Assembly (NCBI GenBank): GCA_963277665.1
Contig: OY728130.1
Location: 1,369,522,393 to 1,369,586,392 of the forward strand
Direction of reading: 5' to 3'
Length of the DNA stretch: 64,000 nucleotides
From: Viscum album
Taxonomy: Eukaryota; Streptophyta; Magnoliopsida; Santalales; Viscaceae
Shown here: in pieces, positions 21,801 through 36,300 of the stretch
Numbering within the stretch: the stretch's first letter is position 1
How the letters are laid out: each line of letters starts with the position of its first letter
The notes under the pieces: generated by a model
What the model was told of the DNA's origin: nothing
The model's database searches: none
What the model saw: only the letters and a program-made list of their open reading frames with translations
Position numbers and translations under genes: made by a program

Positions 21801-24394
21801 GTTAAAATTTTCTTTTTAAAAAAAAATCAGTTTTATCACATTTTAATTGTGTAGTTGTTTTATAACTCAATTTTTTCACATTAATAAATTACATATAAAA
21901 AAATTATTTTATGTAGTAATATAAAAATGTACTTTTTTCGTTTTATTATATTTCAAATAGAATTCATTTATTTCTGAATAGTGAAATAAATACTGTATTT
22001 TAATTAAAAACATCTTTTCCATATAAATTACTAATATTATTAGACTATTTTTAGATTGCTTTAAAGTATCAATATTTCAAATATACATCAACAATATCCA
22101 ATTTTGGTTATTGGAATCAGGATCACAATGATATTGGATATAAAAAAATTCAATCTTTTCTACATTTTTACATTAAAAACCCATTTTTTTCCCCCATTTG
22201 TGGGATTGATTTTAATTAATAATTGAAAAAAATTAAACGTGATATTGATAAGAAAAGATTCCTTATTTTTATTCATATATTACAAATTTAGTAAATAGTT
22301 TTCATTTATTTTTGATCAATGTGAATCGTTACTTTAGTAATTTTTCTTACAACGGTTTTGGGTAAATTAGGTAATGAATGGTTAAAACATATTTTAAATA
22401 TTATTAAATTATCCAAACATGTGTCCTTGTTTTATTAGTTGAGTAATTTTCAACAAAAAGAATATTGGGACCAATTTTATGACCTCTTGGAGATTCTTGT
22501 ATGACTTTATCACATTTATAGTATTTTTTTAATGAATAGTCAATGATTTATTACTTATATTTTAATAATTATAGAATTTTTAATATAGGGTTATATAGAG
22601 GATATCTTGGACTATAAACATCATTTGGAAAGAAAATATATTTTTATCCATTATAGAAATTTATTTTTAATTTTTACTGAATAAATAGTAACATAAAATA
22701 ATAACATAATGATAATGTAATAATTGATTAATGAATGGAAATATTAAATAAATGATATTAAAAATATTGAAATAAATATAATTTGAGATTATTAATGTTA
22801 TTCATGAATCTTTTAGATGCATTTAGAGTGTTAGTGATTTTTTACAAATCCTGCATAGAAATTAATTTTTATATTTTTATTTTTGTAAAAGAAAAAATAA
22901 TGAAAATTATCATTATTGACAATAATAATATTTTAAATATAAAATATTTTATTAAATGATATAAAATTTCTAATAATCATAAATTTAGACAATAAATATG
23001 AATAACTCTGAAAATATTATAAATGAATCATTTATATATGTTTTGGAATTTTATATTAGTTATATTAATCCCCATAATGAAAATTAAATGATATGACGGT
23101 AAGAGTTAGTGGGGTTTAATATGGTTTGAAATAGAAATAGAAATATTAATAAATAATCAAAACACGTATATTTTTAATTATATTAACTAATTTAGACCCT
23201 TTCTTATGCTAGATTCTAAATAACTCACTATTGATCTATTTTGAATAGAAAATTAATTTATATTAATTTAATATTTTTAGAAATTCCACGAGTGACCCTC
23301 TCATATCATTTAAAGTGGAACCTCTTATTCTCTTTTCTTCAAACTTCAAAACCCAATTTATTAATCCAAGATCTACCCAAATAACTTCCTAGAATCCATC
23401 CACACATTATAGAGATCTTATTTTAGAAATAACACCAGCCTTAGTTATATGAAGGTGTTAATAAAATAAGATCATCTGGTGAAGAAAAAGAAAAATATTT
23501 TATTTGATAAGTCAGACTCATGATAATGTGAATTATATAAAAACCCTATTTTTATTTTTAATCAATAAATCTTTTTTACAAAATGAAAAATGACATTTTT
23601 TAACGTATAAGTCTCAAATATAATATCCCTCTTTCATTTCACTGTAATTTTATGAGTATTCATTTACATGTTAAAAATTTTATATTCAAATAATATGTTC
23701 ACATTTCTGATTGAATGACATTGTAAAAATAAAAAAATTATATAATTGTGAAATTTTTTTTTTGTTGATTTTATTTGTTATATGATTATTTATTGGTAAT
23801 TGGGAGTTTTTTTAAGAGTTCAAGTGGTTTCATTATAAACCAAGGGTAGGTGATCAAGATATAGATCTGCAATGCATTAGTTAGTGAGAAAAAATTAACT
23901 GTTATGGTTTCTCCTACTATATTAAAGGGATGTACTGTGGTGGTTATTCCAAATGATACCATAAATGTTACTCCCCATCTTAGAGATACATTAAATTTAA
24001 TAGATAATGGAAATAATTCAGAAAGTTTCCATTATGATTTATCATAGCTATAGAGTTTTATAAGAAAATTATTATTTAATTATGTATGATAAATAGATTA
24101 TCTTTTATTAGTGAAATGAATAAATTTGTGAAAATACTTTCGTGAGTTTGTAATTATGCATGGACTAACAATTTATTTCTTATTTTTATATCCCTTAATA
24201 ATCCAATAGTGCTCATCCCATTAATTAGAATTTTTTCATAGGGTATATGGATGTGTAAGAGAAAGGAGGTAGTAAAGTTGAATGTTTTAATGATTTTTCA
24301 TGATAAATAAATCATCTTTAAAAAAATTATTTTTCTGAAAATGGAAAATTTCATATTAGTAATAACTTTGTTTGAGTGAGGGATGTTATGTATG
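21801..24394. other. AT-rich DNA, no gene seen
   Basis: Very AT-rich, with poly-A/T runs and no open frame above chance. A pyrimidine-richer part at about 23285-23400 (CCACGAGTGACCCTCTC, then TTCTCTTTTCTTCAAAC) looks like the leader of a decayed LTR following the candidate start at 21674. Nothing else is recognisable. Confidence 0.4.
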
Positions 24395-24455
24395 AATAAT
24401 GACCTAATTCTCTAAAACTATAAATATGAAAAAATCCTCAATGTGAAAGAAATTA
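24395..24455 (+). repeat. Dispersed repeat block, copy 2
   Basis: AATGACCTAATTCTCTAAA followed by AAAAAATCCTCAATGTGAAA, matching 21380-21440 in order and spacing. Confidence 0.6.
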
Positions 24456-25840
24456 AATTCATGGCTAAAACTCAAGATTTTAAATATTTAAGGTTGAGTC
24501 CTTATATTTTTCAAATGTATAAAACAATTCATTTGTTGTCAATTGATTAAAAATTAAAGTCAAACTCTTTTGATATAAAATGATGTGTTTTCATGAAAAA
24601 ATATTTTCCATGAAAAATGTATTCTTATATTGATAATCTAAACCAATAAGTATGTGTGAATAATTTTAATTAAACTCATAAAATATATTAAATTTTTTAC
24701 ATTATTTTTTTTCTAAGGAGGGGATAAGAATAAATCTAGTTTAATGCTTAAAAATATTTTTTTTTCTAACTAACGGTTTTCATCACATTTTATGCAAAAA
24801 AATTAAATGTAATTTATATAACCTATAAATATTCTATCTCAAAAAAGCATACAATGTTTGTAATTAAAATAATAAAATTTGGTTAATAAGTACCATTTAT
24901 TTTTTTCATTATAAATTGGAAAGTTATTTTGTTTCACCTCTATAAGTGTAAAATGAGTAAAATGGTGTTAAATAATTAGGTTAAGTCATTAAAATTACAT
25001 ACCATAGGTCATTGTCATAATGGATGAGTGAATTTCTTCAATTTCTATAAATGTATTGAATATATGGTCACTTGAAGACATTTTTATTTTGTTATGACAA
25101 TTATATTAATTTTAGAAAAGAATAAATGAAAAATATCCCTCTGCTGACTTTAATAAAAATAAATTTTTATTATATATTTAAAAATAAGATAAGTATGGTT
25201 TAAAATGTTCATTTTAAACATGAATTACTTTTTTTAATCATGGTGTGATATTTATATTTTTTAAGTGATTGAATAATTAATTTAAATTCCTATGAAACGT
25301 CAATACAGTACTTATTCAATTAATAGAAAAATAAGTAAATTATTTGAAAAATACTAAATGTAAAAATATTTGGGTTAATAATTATGTTCTTGGATTTTAT
25401 TCAAAAATATGTCTTATAAAAAAAGTGTTAATGGTGTTGATTATAATTCTATTTCATTCATGATTTCGATAAATTCCAATTAAATTAGTCGTGTCAAAAA
25501 ATTTATTAATGATATTTTATGTTAAATAATAATTTATTAAATTATTTAAAAAAACTAAAAATCTTGAAATAATAAATTTTCATGAGAAATGTTCAAATAT
25601 ATCAATATGTAGAAATTTTTGAGAAAATTTGTAACTTATTTGAAATATTATACCCCTAAAATATTAAAAAATATCTTACCATATTTATGATTAAAATTGG
25701 TTAACCAAGTGTATAAACAAAATGAAGTAATATAAAATTGAAGAAAAAACATTCTAAATTTCACTTAATGATTTTATTTTAACCATCTCTTATTTTTTAT
25801 TTGAATTTATTTCCATTTGGAATTATTTATCATGATATGA
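24456..25840. other. AT-rich DNA, no gene seen
   Basis: No open frame, RNA gene or repeat structure that I can support. Composition is like the neighbouring decayed LTR sequence. Confidence 0.5.
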
Positions 25841-27900
25841 ATTAATTTAATTTTATAATTATTTATAATACAATGTACATCCTTTCCCTCCATTATAATG
25901 GGACACACATTCCCTTTTCTATTCAAACCCCACTAAACCATAAATATAGAACAAATCCTATAAAATTATCTTCTAAAATTATATATTCAAATATTATATT
26001 TAATGGTATTCTAAAAAATTATTCCAATCATCGTTAAGAATGGTTCTAAATGAGATCTCCCAAATAATTAATATTGATCTTACCTGACCTAATAAAATTT
26101 ATTTCATTTTGGAGAACCTTTAAAAAATTTCAATTCCTAAAAAAAGAAATTAAGTATCCCAAATATAATAAAATTACATTATTATCATGAAACTGCTAAT
26201 AACAACCCTATTTCGTATAAAATGGGAATATAATGTATTTCTTGTGCGTGCATGAGGACTACCTCCTCTTGGTAAAGATATAATTCCTTCTTCATCACCA
26301 TATTTTCGGGACGGGTAATATTATGGGTTTAATTTTTGAAATTTATATTTATAGAATTATTATCATTCTACAAATATAGTATCATATATACCTTCTTACT
26401 TTCACATATGTTGGAAAATGATAATGTTTCTTAGGCGATATGTGTACTACCATATACACAAAATGATTCTATTTGCATTAGGATTTGTAATTTATATTTA
26501 TTTTAATATAGATTTAATAAATTAATAAATTTGATATATAGGATATAATAATGGTTCTATAAATTTTAATTCTTATTTAAATTTCACTTCTTCCATATTT
26601 CTAAAAGTTAGAAAATAGTCCACGCATACGTACCCTCTTCAATTTCTTTGATTATTGATTTTTTTCATATCTCTATGTTTTGTGGATGATTATAAATATG
26701 TATATGATTAATATATATGGAATTTATATGATAAATACTATTTGTATCTTGTTGAACCATTTAAAATGTACAATTACTAAAACTAACAAACAAAAATTCT
26801 CATCAATAAATGAAATAGTGGATACCCTAAATTGATGATTTAAATAAGGAATTATTAATAACTAAATGTTGAAATCTTATAAGTGGGCCATATATGATAT
26901 TAAAACTATTTAAGGTACTATTTTATTGAATTATATTAAATTTTAATTTATTATATAAGAAGTTGGATCTCTTTTTAATGTATTCAAACTTGAGGTAAGG
27001 GATTTATATTTCAATCACATTTTAATATAGACAGTTTAGGCATGAATTACCAATGATGGAAATTATAAGATCTTTTGCTGATAAATCATTTTAATTTTAC
27101 TTCTATCATTTTATTTTTTGAGATGACATGTATTACATTCATTTTACTCCATTAAAATACATAGGATACTGAACGAATTTTTTTATGGAAAAAAATATTT
27201 CCCTCTTTAGTAGAAAATAATTTTCCTTCAATGTCTATTTTATCTAGAAATTATTCCATTAAAAATATTACTAGAATTCAATGATTTTCTAAATAAATTT
27301 TAATAAATAATTTATATTTATAAAAAAATAATTAAAATTAATATTATTTTCTTTTCTAAAGGAGTTTCATATGATTTTTTACCAAATATTTGAATGGAAA
27401 ATTTGTTTCAAAAAACACAAAATGAGGATCATATCTTTCCATCATGTCTAGTAAAAAAAATGAACCACCCTTTTAATGTTTCAATTTTTATGTTTGAATA
27501 AATTTTTTCCTTAATATCTATAAAATATTTTAACTAAAAATTAGTAATTTCAAATTTAAACACGTATTTTTTTTCAGAAATGTTCTATTAATATTTTATT
27601 TTTTTCATCTATGATAAAATCCATTGATGTCACATAGGTGTTATTGGGGTTATAATCCAATGATAACATATTTTTTCTTTCTCAAGATGGTTTATGGTTA
27701 TTTTGTTGAAATATTGACAAAACGCATTTTATTTTCCACGTGTTATGTTATAATTAATATTTTTATGATCTTTTATTATACAAATGAATGGACTAATGAT
27801 TATGTGATGGTTGGGATAAAAACTATATATCACTCCATCACTATGAGTAATGAATTATTTTCTACAAGCTCATTGGGCACATGAGAGGTTATCTAAATAA
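25841..27900 (+). repeat. Decayed LTR-like segment
   Basis: The layout echoes the second LTR. A pyrimidine-rich leader (25875-25935) is followed by GTGCGTGCATGAGGACTAC (26244), then TAGTCCACGCATACGTAC (26616), then at 26990-27030 a diverged form of the 6060/20055 block (GTAAGGGATTTATATTTCAATC). Boundaries are not found. The 86-codon open stretch 27624-27884 lacks any motif and is probably accidental. Confidence 0.4.
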
Positions 27901-30900
27901 AAGAAAAAAGGTTACATAGGAGGTTATCATTAGCCCAAATGAGGGTACATGGGATGATATTGCAGAGTAAAATCAATACACGAGTGGTTAGACCTTTCCT
28001 AAAATTTTATGAATTTCTTGGTGGATAACATTAACATTATTTTTCTATCATTATGATTATTCAAACCAATTTAAAAAAATTATGAAAATATCTTATTCCA
28101 ATATTAAGTTCTATTGTCATATGTTCATCTATTGTTTTGGTTCATGTCTTGTTAATATCCATGATTTATTACATGCCTCATGTTTTTTATCTAATATGTA
28201 TTCTGTATTTTTTTTAAATTTCATTACCATTTTCTACAACCCATTATAGCAATGTTATGTAAAATGATCGTTAATATCTCTCTTTTTTAAATTTATTGTT
28301 CTTCATAGCACAACAATTATTGTATTTTCCCCCAGGAATGAAGAAATGTTTTATGTATGATATGTGTAAGATGGGATCGGGTTATGAAGAGATGTTTGAG
28401 AAATAATGTATAAATTATATTAATATGTTTTTTATCAATCATATTTCCAAACACACTAAACAATTACAATTCTAACATGAATAAAAAATTAATGTATTTG
28501 ATATTCATTTAATACGATGTGATATTTATGTATGAAATGTTGGGTTAGTATAATGATACCTTGACATGTAGATAATTGTTTAGATGAAATGTATATTTTA
28601 TTGGTTATTAATCTAGGAATAAATATATTTTACAAAAGAAAAAATGTTTGATCATGGGAGTTCATTTTAATTATTGTAATATATGATTTTTTTTATATTA
28701 ATCATGAGACCACAATCTATGCTTTTGGGGAGGTCTAAGTCCCTATCAGAGTGGAGTTTAATTTCATTTGAAAAGTAGTATTGTAAAAATCGGGGTATAG
28801 CTCCATTCATTGATAAACATAATATCTCGTATAGTTAAATAAAATCAAGTATGAAAAATATTGTAGATTATATTAATGAATTCATATTGAGTCACATTAT
28901 AACCATAAAATTATTTTTTTTATGAAATCAATTGGTAATATAATTATTTTTTTAGAATATTTGGTAAAACTATAAAAATTTGGTTCAATTTATAATTTTT
29001 TAACATCAAGGGGGAAATTCCTCATTTTTATTGATGATGTAATTCACTATTTTTAATAGGGGTTTTATGTAACCATTATATTACATTAAGGACAAGCTGC
29101 TCTAAGTCCTATGAATACTTTATAGCCCAAAGCCACTATTACCCAAATACTAAAGAAGATAAGATAAACATCACATCATGATATGAATTTTATATTTATT
29201 CTCATATTTTAAAACATTTTTACTCAAAATTTTATTTTAATTATAGTAGTAATTAATTAGTAAAATATTTCATTATAATGTTTTTTAAAACTTCACTTGT
29301 TTAATTCATGATTAGATACACACACATAATATTATTTGATATCAAAACTATTTTTTTAAAAAAATTATTTTGATAATAATATTTTAATTTTAATTAGTTC
29401 ATTGAAATTTAGTTAAATTAAATTCAATATACATGTTTTCATATTCACAAAATTTTAACATATAACTATTGTATGTAATGTCATATAAATTTTATGTTCA
29501 AAAAGTGATCAAATAAGTAGGTAAATATCATTTATAGAAACATAATACATTATAATCAATTTTAATTCTAAATAATTTTTTATTTAACTTCTAAATGATT
29601 GTTACTATATTGTATTTAAATATTTACTTACTCCAAAAAAATATTTTAAATTTTTAAAAAATAGTTATAAAAAATATTATTAAAAATTTATTAATTTTAT
29701 ATGAAAATATAATTTACCATTTTTATATAGTATTATTATTAAAATATTGTTATTAATTAATAATAATAATAAATTTATATAAACATGGAAATTGATATTC
29801 AATTGTAACCATAATTTCTAATTTTCTTGACACTTAAATGGTTTTCTAAATTATATATTGAAAATAAAAGTAACACTTAATTATATGTATAATTTTAAAA
29901 AATTTATGTTTTTCTACATGTATAAATAAGTAATTATAAATCACATAATTATAGAGGGATAACATAAAAAAAATTCCTAACAAAAGAATTTGTCTATTTT
30001 ATATATATAATTTTCCAATATATTGTTTGATATCATTTATAATCTGAATTTCCAAATTTAATATTTTTAATTTTAAAATTTTGACATCATTTTTGGAATC
30101 ATGACATATAAACTAACATATGGTAGATTTTTTTCATTTTTTAGTGAGTAATAAAAAATACAGTTTATAAAAAACCATTAATTTTGTAACATCATCCTGA
30201 TATAAATTTGACTGAAAAAATCAGAAAACATTTTTCTTTACATAAAATGGATTTATTGAGTAAAATGATTTATTTAAGAAAAATAATAATAACTTATAAA
30301 CATAAATTTATAAATAGGGATCACAAGTTACATTTTATTCTAATAAAAAAATCTTTTTTAATTATTTACATCTAATTAAGTGTTTTTTATATTCAATTTA
30401 GTTTTAAATTAGTTTAAATTTAAATAAATTATATTTTTTCAATATGAATTTTAATCAATACTACTATTTTTCTTCATCCATAATGATAACATAATCAATA
30501 TTTTATTCTAAATTACTCACCCCTTGTAAATATAAACATCCCTCCTCCAATACTATGTCACCATATAAATAATTTCATAATTTTAGAAATATCCAAAAGA
30601 ATATTCTATATGATTCCATTCAAATGTTCCTATGCATCTATTTTGACCAATATACTTTCTTTTAAAGGTTTAGACTCAATCCAAATGAGGTGACTCAAAA
30701 TATAAGGTAATCAGTTCAGCACCTCAATATATTTTATTATTTATGATTCTTTTCAATGTAAACATACAAATATATTTTTTCTATGATTCCATTCTTAGGA
30801 TACTGGAATCCTTTAGATCCATAAATGATGGGAGATCACCCATTACATATCACTAAACTATTTTCTATATATCATTACGATAAAAAAAATATTGTTTCAA

Positions 30901-32555
30901 AAACCAGGTATTTTAATTTTAATTATCCTATAAATATTTTTAATAAACAATTATATATAAAATTAATTTTTAAATTTTATTTCAATTATATGTTAATTTT
31001 TTATGAAACTCAAATATTTATTAGTGTTTTACTTCCTTTAAACTCTTTTAAAAACATAATTCAACACTGGTGATTTTTTTATAACTTAGATTAATGATGA
31101 TGTTTTCTAAAACAAATATATTTAATGGATAATATTAAAGTTTTATTTAATATTTTCTTATAATAGTTATATTAAAGTCATTTTTTATTCTTGAATAAAA
31201 AAGTATCCGTGATTGAAATGAAAATAAACATAAATAATCCAATTGTGTTTTAATAATCAAAAATAATATTATGATATATTATTAATGGAAGTTGTTGTTA
31301 TATACTAATAAATTTAACTATAAAAATTCTCTAATTATATTAAAAATATAATTTTTCACTATTGGATCTTATGGACCTATTGTTGAAGGACCATTTACGA
31401 ATAAAATTCTACCAAATATGTTTTGGAGATTTTGAGTCCAATGACCTAAAATATATCAAAATGAACAATACTAAAATTTTAAATTAACAATGCAACATAA
31501 TAAATAATTAATAATAATCAAGTTAACATAAATATTAATTTTTATAAATTAAATAATTAATATAATTTAATTACTCAAAATTTCAATGGATATATAGAAC
31601 ATGTTTGGACTGTTAGAAATTTTCCCTCTCTAATTCACATTATTTTCAAGTATTATTCTTTTATTTATTATATTAAATTGTATGTCTCATTTTCAAGGAA
31701 TTAAATGTATTATTTATTAGTATATCATTATTTATAATGATTTAATTGTCACATTGCACCTCTAATGGTTTTATAGTTCATATGACATGTGTTCAAAAGT
31801 TATATTTACTACACTTTTGCTTTATTAATGTTATGTTCCCTATCAATCTCCATACATTTACCATCCACTTTAATTATTACTAAAATTATTCCATTATATT
31901 ATTTTTACTCCATTATACTTATCTTTTTGGAGATTTTAATGTTTTTATGGTTCCCATCACAGTATTTGTTAATGTAAAAACATAAAAAAATTATAAGGGA
32001 GTAATTTCACTATCTCTAAGAATATGTTTATTCTTTTTTTAAATCTATTTTATGTTTCCATTATTGAAAAATGATATTTTAAAATAATTTTTATTTGAAT
32101 AATTTTTTTTTAAAATTGGGTAATCTGTTTTTTAATGTTCGAAAAATCTATGAAATCCAATTTTAAAACTTATCTCTCATATTTATCTTCATTGATATTA
32201 ATTTATTTTAGTGTATTGAATTATATTTTGAAATTTCACCATTATTTATTTTAACTATATTATTACTATTTAAAAAAACGTCTTATATTTATATCCATCA
32301 TTAAAAGATTCAATTTCAACATTTGTTTAAAATTTCTTGAAAACTATGTCTCCTTTATCATAACACTTACAGACTTTCTTCTAACCCTTAGATGTTATAT
32401 TCACTTATGTCAATCCCTCTATTAATACTACACTTTGAACTTTTTATTATTTAATATTTACCTAAATTTTATATTTTTACTAAGTGACTGATAATTTTAA
32501 ATCATTATTTGATTCATAATCCATGTTTTTAATATATAAGGAAAATGGATTTCAG
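27901..32555. other. Very AT-rich DNA, no gene seen
   Basis: Long A/T runs throughout. Open stretches at 30825-31073 and 31789-31977 are hydrophobic, AT-driven and without motif. No LTR end, RNA gene or terminal inverted repeat could be recognised. Confidence 0.5.
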
Positions 32556-32559
32556 GGTT

Positions 32560-33310
32560 ATTTTATTTGGGATTACACAACGGTTTAAACAAACGTTTTT
32601 TGATTAATGAAATTTTCTCAAAATAGATGTGGTTTAATTAGAAATCTATTAATTAGTTGTGGTATTTTTATTATTGGTGGTATTTTTGTTCCTATTTGAA
32701 TCTATAATTGATGTTGGTTTTAAAACCACCACTTTAATTATTGTGATAGTTTACAATATTGTAATTTTATTATATATAGTGTAAGTTATAGCTACCATGA
32801 AATTAATTATTGATGGTTAGTTTAATTATATATATTTTTTCAAACAATTATAGTTATTATAACCATTATGAATTAATTAGAATCAATTTATAAATTCATA
32901 CAACTACATATATGTGGTTTAGAATTATATAGAAGATGTTAAAATCACTATTAAATAATTATCAATAAATTATTATAATTTTGGCCTATCAAACAACCAT
33001 TAACAACCAATAAATTTTAAGTATAAGTAGATGGAATATATATATGATACTACCTATAATTAAAAATAATTGTATATCCAATAAATATATAATTTGATCC
33101 TTCTAATAGTTAGATAAAAATGAACAATAATTATCAACATTATAACATAGAACATCTTAAAAATAGTAATATGTTTATCTGCATTAGAAACTAAAAAGGG
33201 TGACTACATTAGGTTACAAAAAAAATTAAATGTAACTAATAGGAGGATCTAATATTAACTCTAACCCTCTATTTTTGAGTCACTACCTGCATTTAGTCGA
33301 CGCTCATGAA
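32560..33310. repeat. GTGG/CCAC-rich block, possibly DNA-transposon subterminal sequence
   Basis: Repeated GTGGTATTTTT words at about 32650-32690 and the palindrome GGTTTTAAAACC within TTGGTTTTAAAACCACCAC near 32723-32741 stand out from the AT-rich surroundings. At about 33280 a CACTACCTGCATTTAGTCGA segment is locally GC- and CpG-richer. The mix resembles subterminal repeats of CACTA elements. No transposase, paired TIR or 3-bp duplication was found, so the call is tentative. Confidence 0.25.
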
Positions 33311-36300
33311 GTAGCTATCGAGTAACAAACATTTAAACATCTATTGCCTATGTTAAATGAAATTAAAAATATAATTTTTTTTCTAATTACTTGTTGTTCA
33401 TTTAAAATATATTTAGATCAATTATAAAAAAATATATAAAAATATTAACATAAATGTATTTGATTTAGTACATCTTGTATAAAGGATTATATATCTGGAG
33501 GAATTCTCCATACCATTCCATAAAATAGATACAAAAATTAATTATATATACAATTGATAGAAATATCATATGAAATAAACTATACATAATTTTACTAAAT
33601 TATTTTACTTGTATATTGAAAATATCATTCATCCAATGGATGAGAATATTAATCTAATAATTATACTTGATTCCTAGGGATGTCATCTCACATGTTATCA
33701 ATCATATGATATGTTTCTATAATCCTTTTGAATCCTATTTAGGCACACTATACATGTTAAATAGAAAAAATAAAATAAATTATTTTATCCTATAAACATA
33801 TGATGTATTAATATTAATTTATATCATATTATTATATATATATATATATTTGAATAAAAATATTTAATAGTTGAATACATATGTAATTAATAATTTTTTA
33901 TATTTAAAATTATATAAAAATCACGGTCGCCCTCATATACCCACATGATGACACCTATAACACTATATTCATAGTCATAAATCACTATTCAAAATTTACA
34001 TTCAATCCACTAAACATCAAGGTAGGAGATGGTAAGCACTAGAAGTAACTTGTGTATCTAATGAATATGAGATCTTATCAGGTTGATTTAATTAGAATAA
34101 AAGGAGAATACTGACTATAATATGTGCACCAAATGATGGTGGGAGAGTATGAGATGACTTTGATAACATGTGATTTACAGAGAAACTACTCATAACTTTA
34201 AAATATTTGTTAGCATTCATATACCAAAAAATAATATTAAGAAATATATAACATGATATATAATATAAAATAATAAAATGTTTTGAATTTTTTGTATATA
34301 GATTAATTTAATCCATGAATTATAAAAAAATTAATAATATAAATCTTAAAGGATAAGTTAGAATATAATTAATTAATGCATACATGACCATATTATTTTC
34401 ATCTTCCATTGAAATAATATTTCATTATCTTCACCATCCCTTCCAAGGATTATTATTCCAATGTCAACAGAAAGTAATAAATTAATCTATTATTGTTGAT
34501 GGGGTTTATTTTGAAAAAGAAACTATTTAAAATCATTATCCATATTATAAAAGTCTAGTAGTTTTACATGGATTGCAATAATCTACCGTTCAATTACTAT
34601 ATCATCGATATAATATACCTTTTTATCTTAATATGTCAATAAATATAGATCATGTTTTTTTATATTCACTAGTATTGGTAAACTGAATTTTGTTGAAAAA
34701 TGTAATGTGTAGAAAATTATTACTTAACACCCAATAAATATCATCACATCTGAATTTGATTAACAAAATTAAATATTATATTAGACAATATAATTCGATA
34801 ATATCTATCAAATTTACACAGTATCCCAAGTCAATTAAATTAATTAATATGAAATTAAATTTCCCATACTTATATATGAAAAACTAAAAAAATTTAATTT
34901 ACTATTATTATATGCATTAATTCTCCATTACTTCATAAAAGGTCCTCGAGACATATATTTTAAATCACCTCAAACAATAATTCAATTTTCAATATTCATA
35001 ATTCGAATTTATAAATATAAAATATTGTTACATTCATATGATAATTTTGTTAACATGTTTTGAATTTTAAATTTATTAATTTCTTACAAGATGTTTAAAT
35101 CAATACAAAATATCTTTTCTATATTATTTTGTTACCTCTGTTTCATTTATTTTCAACTCTAAATTCATCTTTTTTGGAATCTTCAATTCTTAAAAAAATG
35201 TATCTAAAAAATTACTATTAAGTAGGTAATGCCTTTATTATTTTATGAACTAAAATTGTTCTGAGGAAACTAATGACATTTTCTCAACATGATGACACAA
35301 GGTTTGAATTTTTTTAATTTATTATTTCTATGAAATTCTTTTGAGTTATCATCAACATGTAAAAATAAATTAAATAATGTTTAAATATTACCTAAATACC
35401 TAAATAAAAAGGTGAGACAATCTTAGGACATATAAACATGAGTAAAGGGGCCTTATGTTTGATATTTATTTTCTCATAAGAGGATTTATATGATCTAGAT
35501 AATTAATTAAAAAGGAAATATAGAATAATAAACTATATGTGTAATGAGTATAAATGTTTAATTTAATAATAATAAATAAGTATGAATGAAATATCTCTAT
35601 ATGGGATACATCCACCAATAATGTATGGATCCCTAATTTATATATTCTTAGTCAAATGCATACCAATATTGACTGTTAGAGTAAAAATAATATAAGGAAT
35701 ATATAATCTTCGAAAAAGAATGATTTATTTCAATTATTTCATGATGATTTCCATGAATAATGGGGTATATAAATTTATTAAAATGATTTAATTAATAATG
35801 AGAAAAAATCAGTCAAATGTATTTTTATCTTGTCATGTAATAATTTACACAGTTCCCAACGTAAAAATTTTACAATTAAAATGCATTAGTTGTGATGTTT
35901 AATTCCATGTAAGTAATGTTGTTATAAATGAAAAGACAATATATTCTATATTAATGTTTTTTATTTCCATTCAAATATTTTATTCTTGAATGGATAAATA
36001 CCTTATGATTATTTTTTAATGTGAGAAATTTTTTAGGATACTTTCAATTATTAATTCTCTATAGATCATGATGTATAATTATTTATTCTGAGAACATATG
36101 AGTATTAAGACGTTATTTTTATTTTCCCTTATCATTCAATATATCAAAAACATAAATTCCTTACACATTATTTTCAATTTGATGAACCTCTTGATTATAA
36201 TGTGACAATATAAATTCCTAATAAGGATGTTTAAAAAACACTCTATGTCTTCCAATTTACATGATAATTATATCTAATGATATTTGAATTGTTTTTCTGA

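Noticed and set aside
27624..27884. 86-codon open frame, hydrophobic
   Set aside because: Rich in Tyr, Ile, Phe and Met as expected from AT-rich DNA, no domain, lies in LTR-like sequence.
30825..31977. Two short hydrophobic open frames as membrane proteins
   Set aside because: Composition alone explains them; no start context, domain or homologous neighbour copy.
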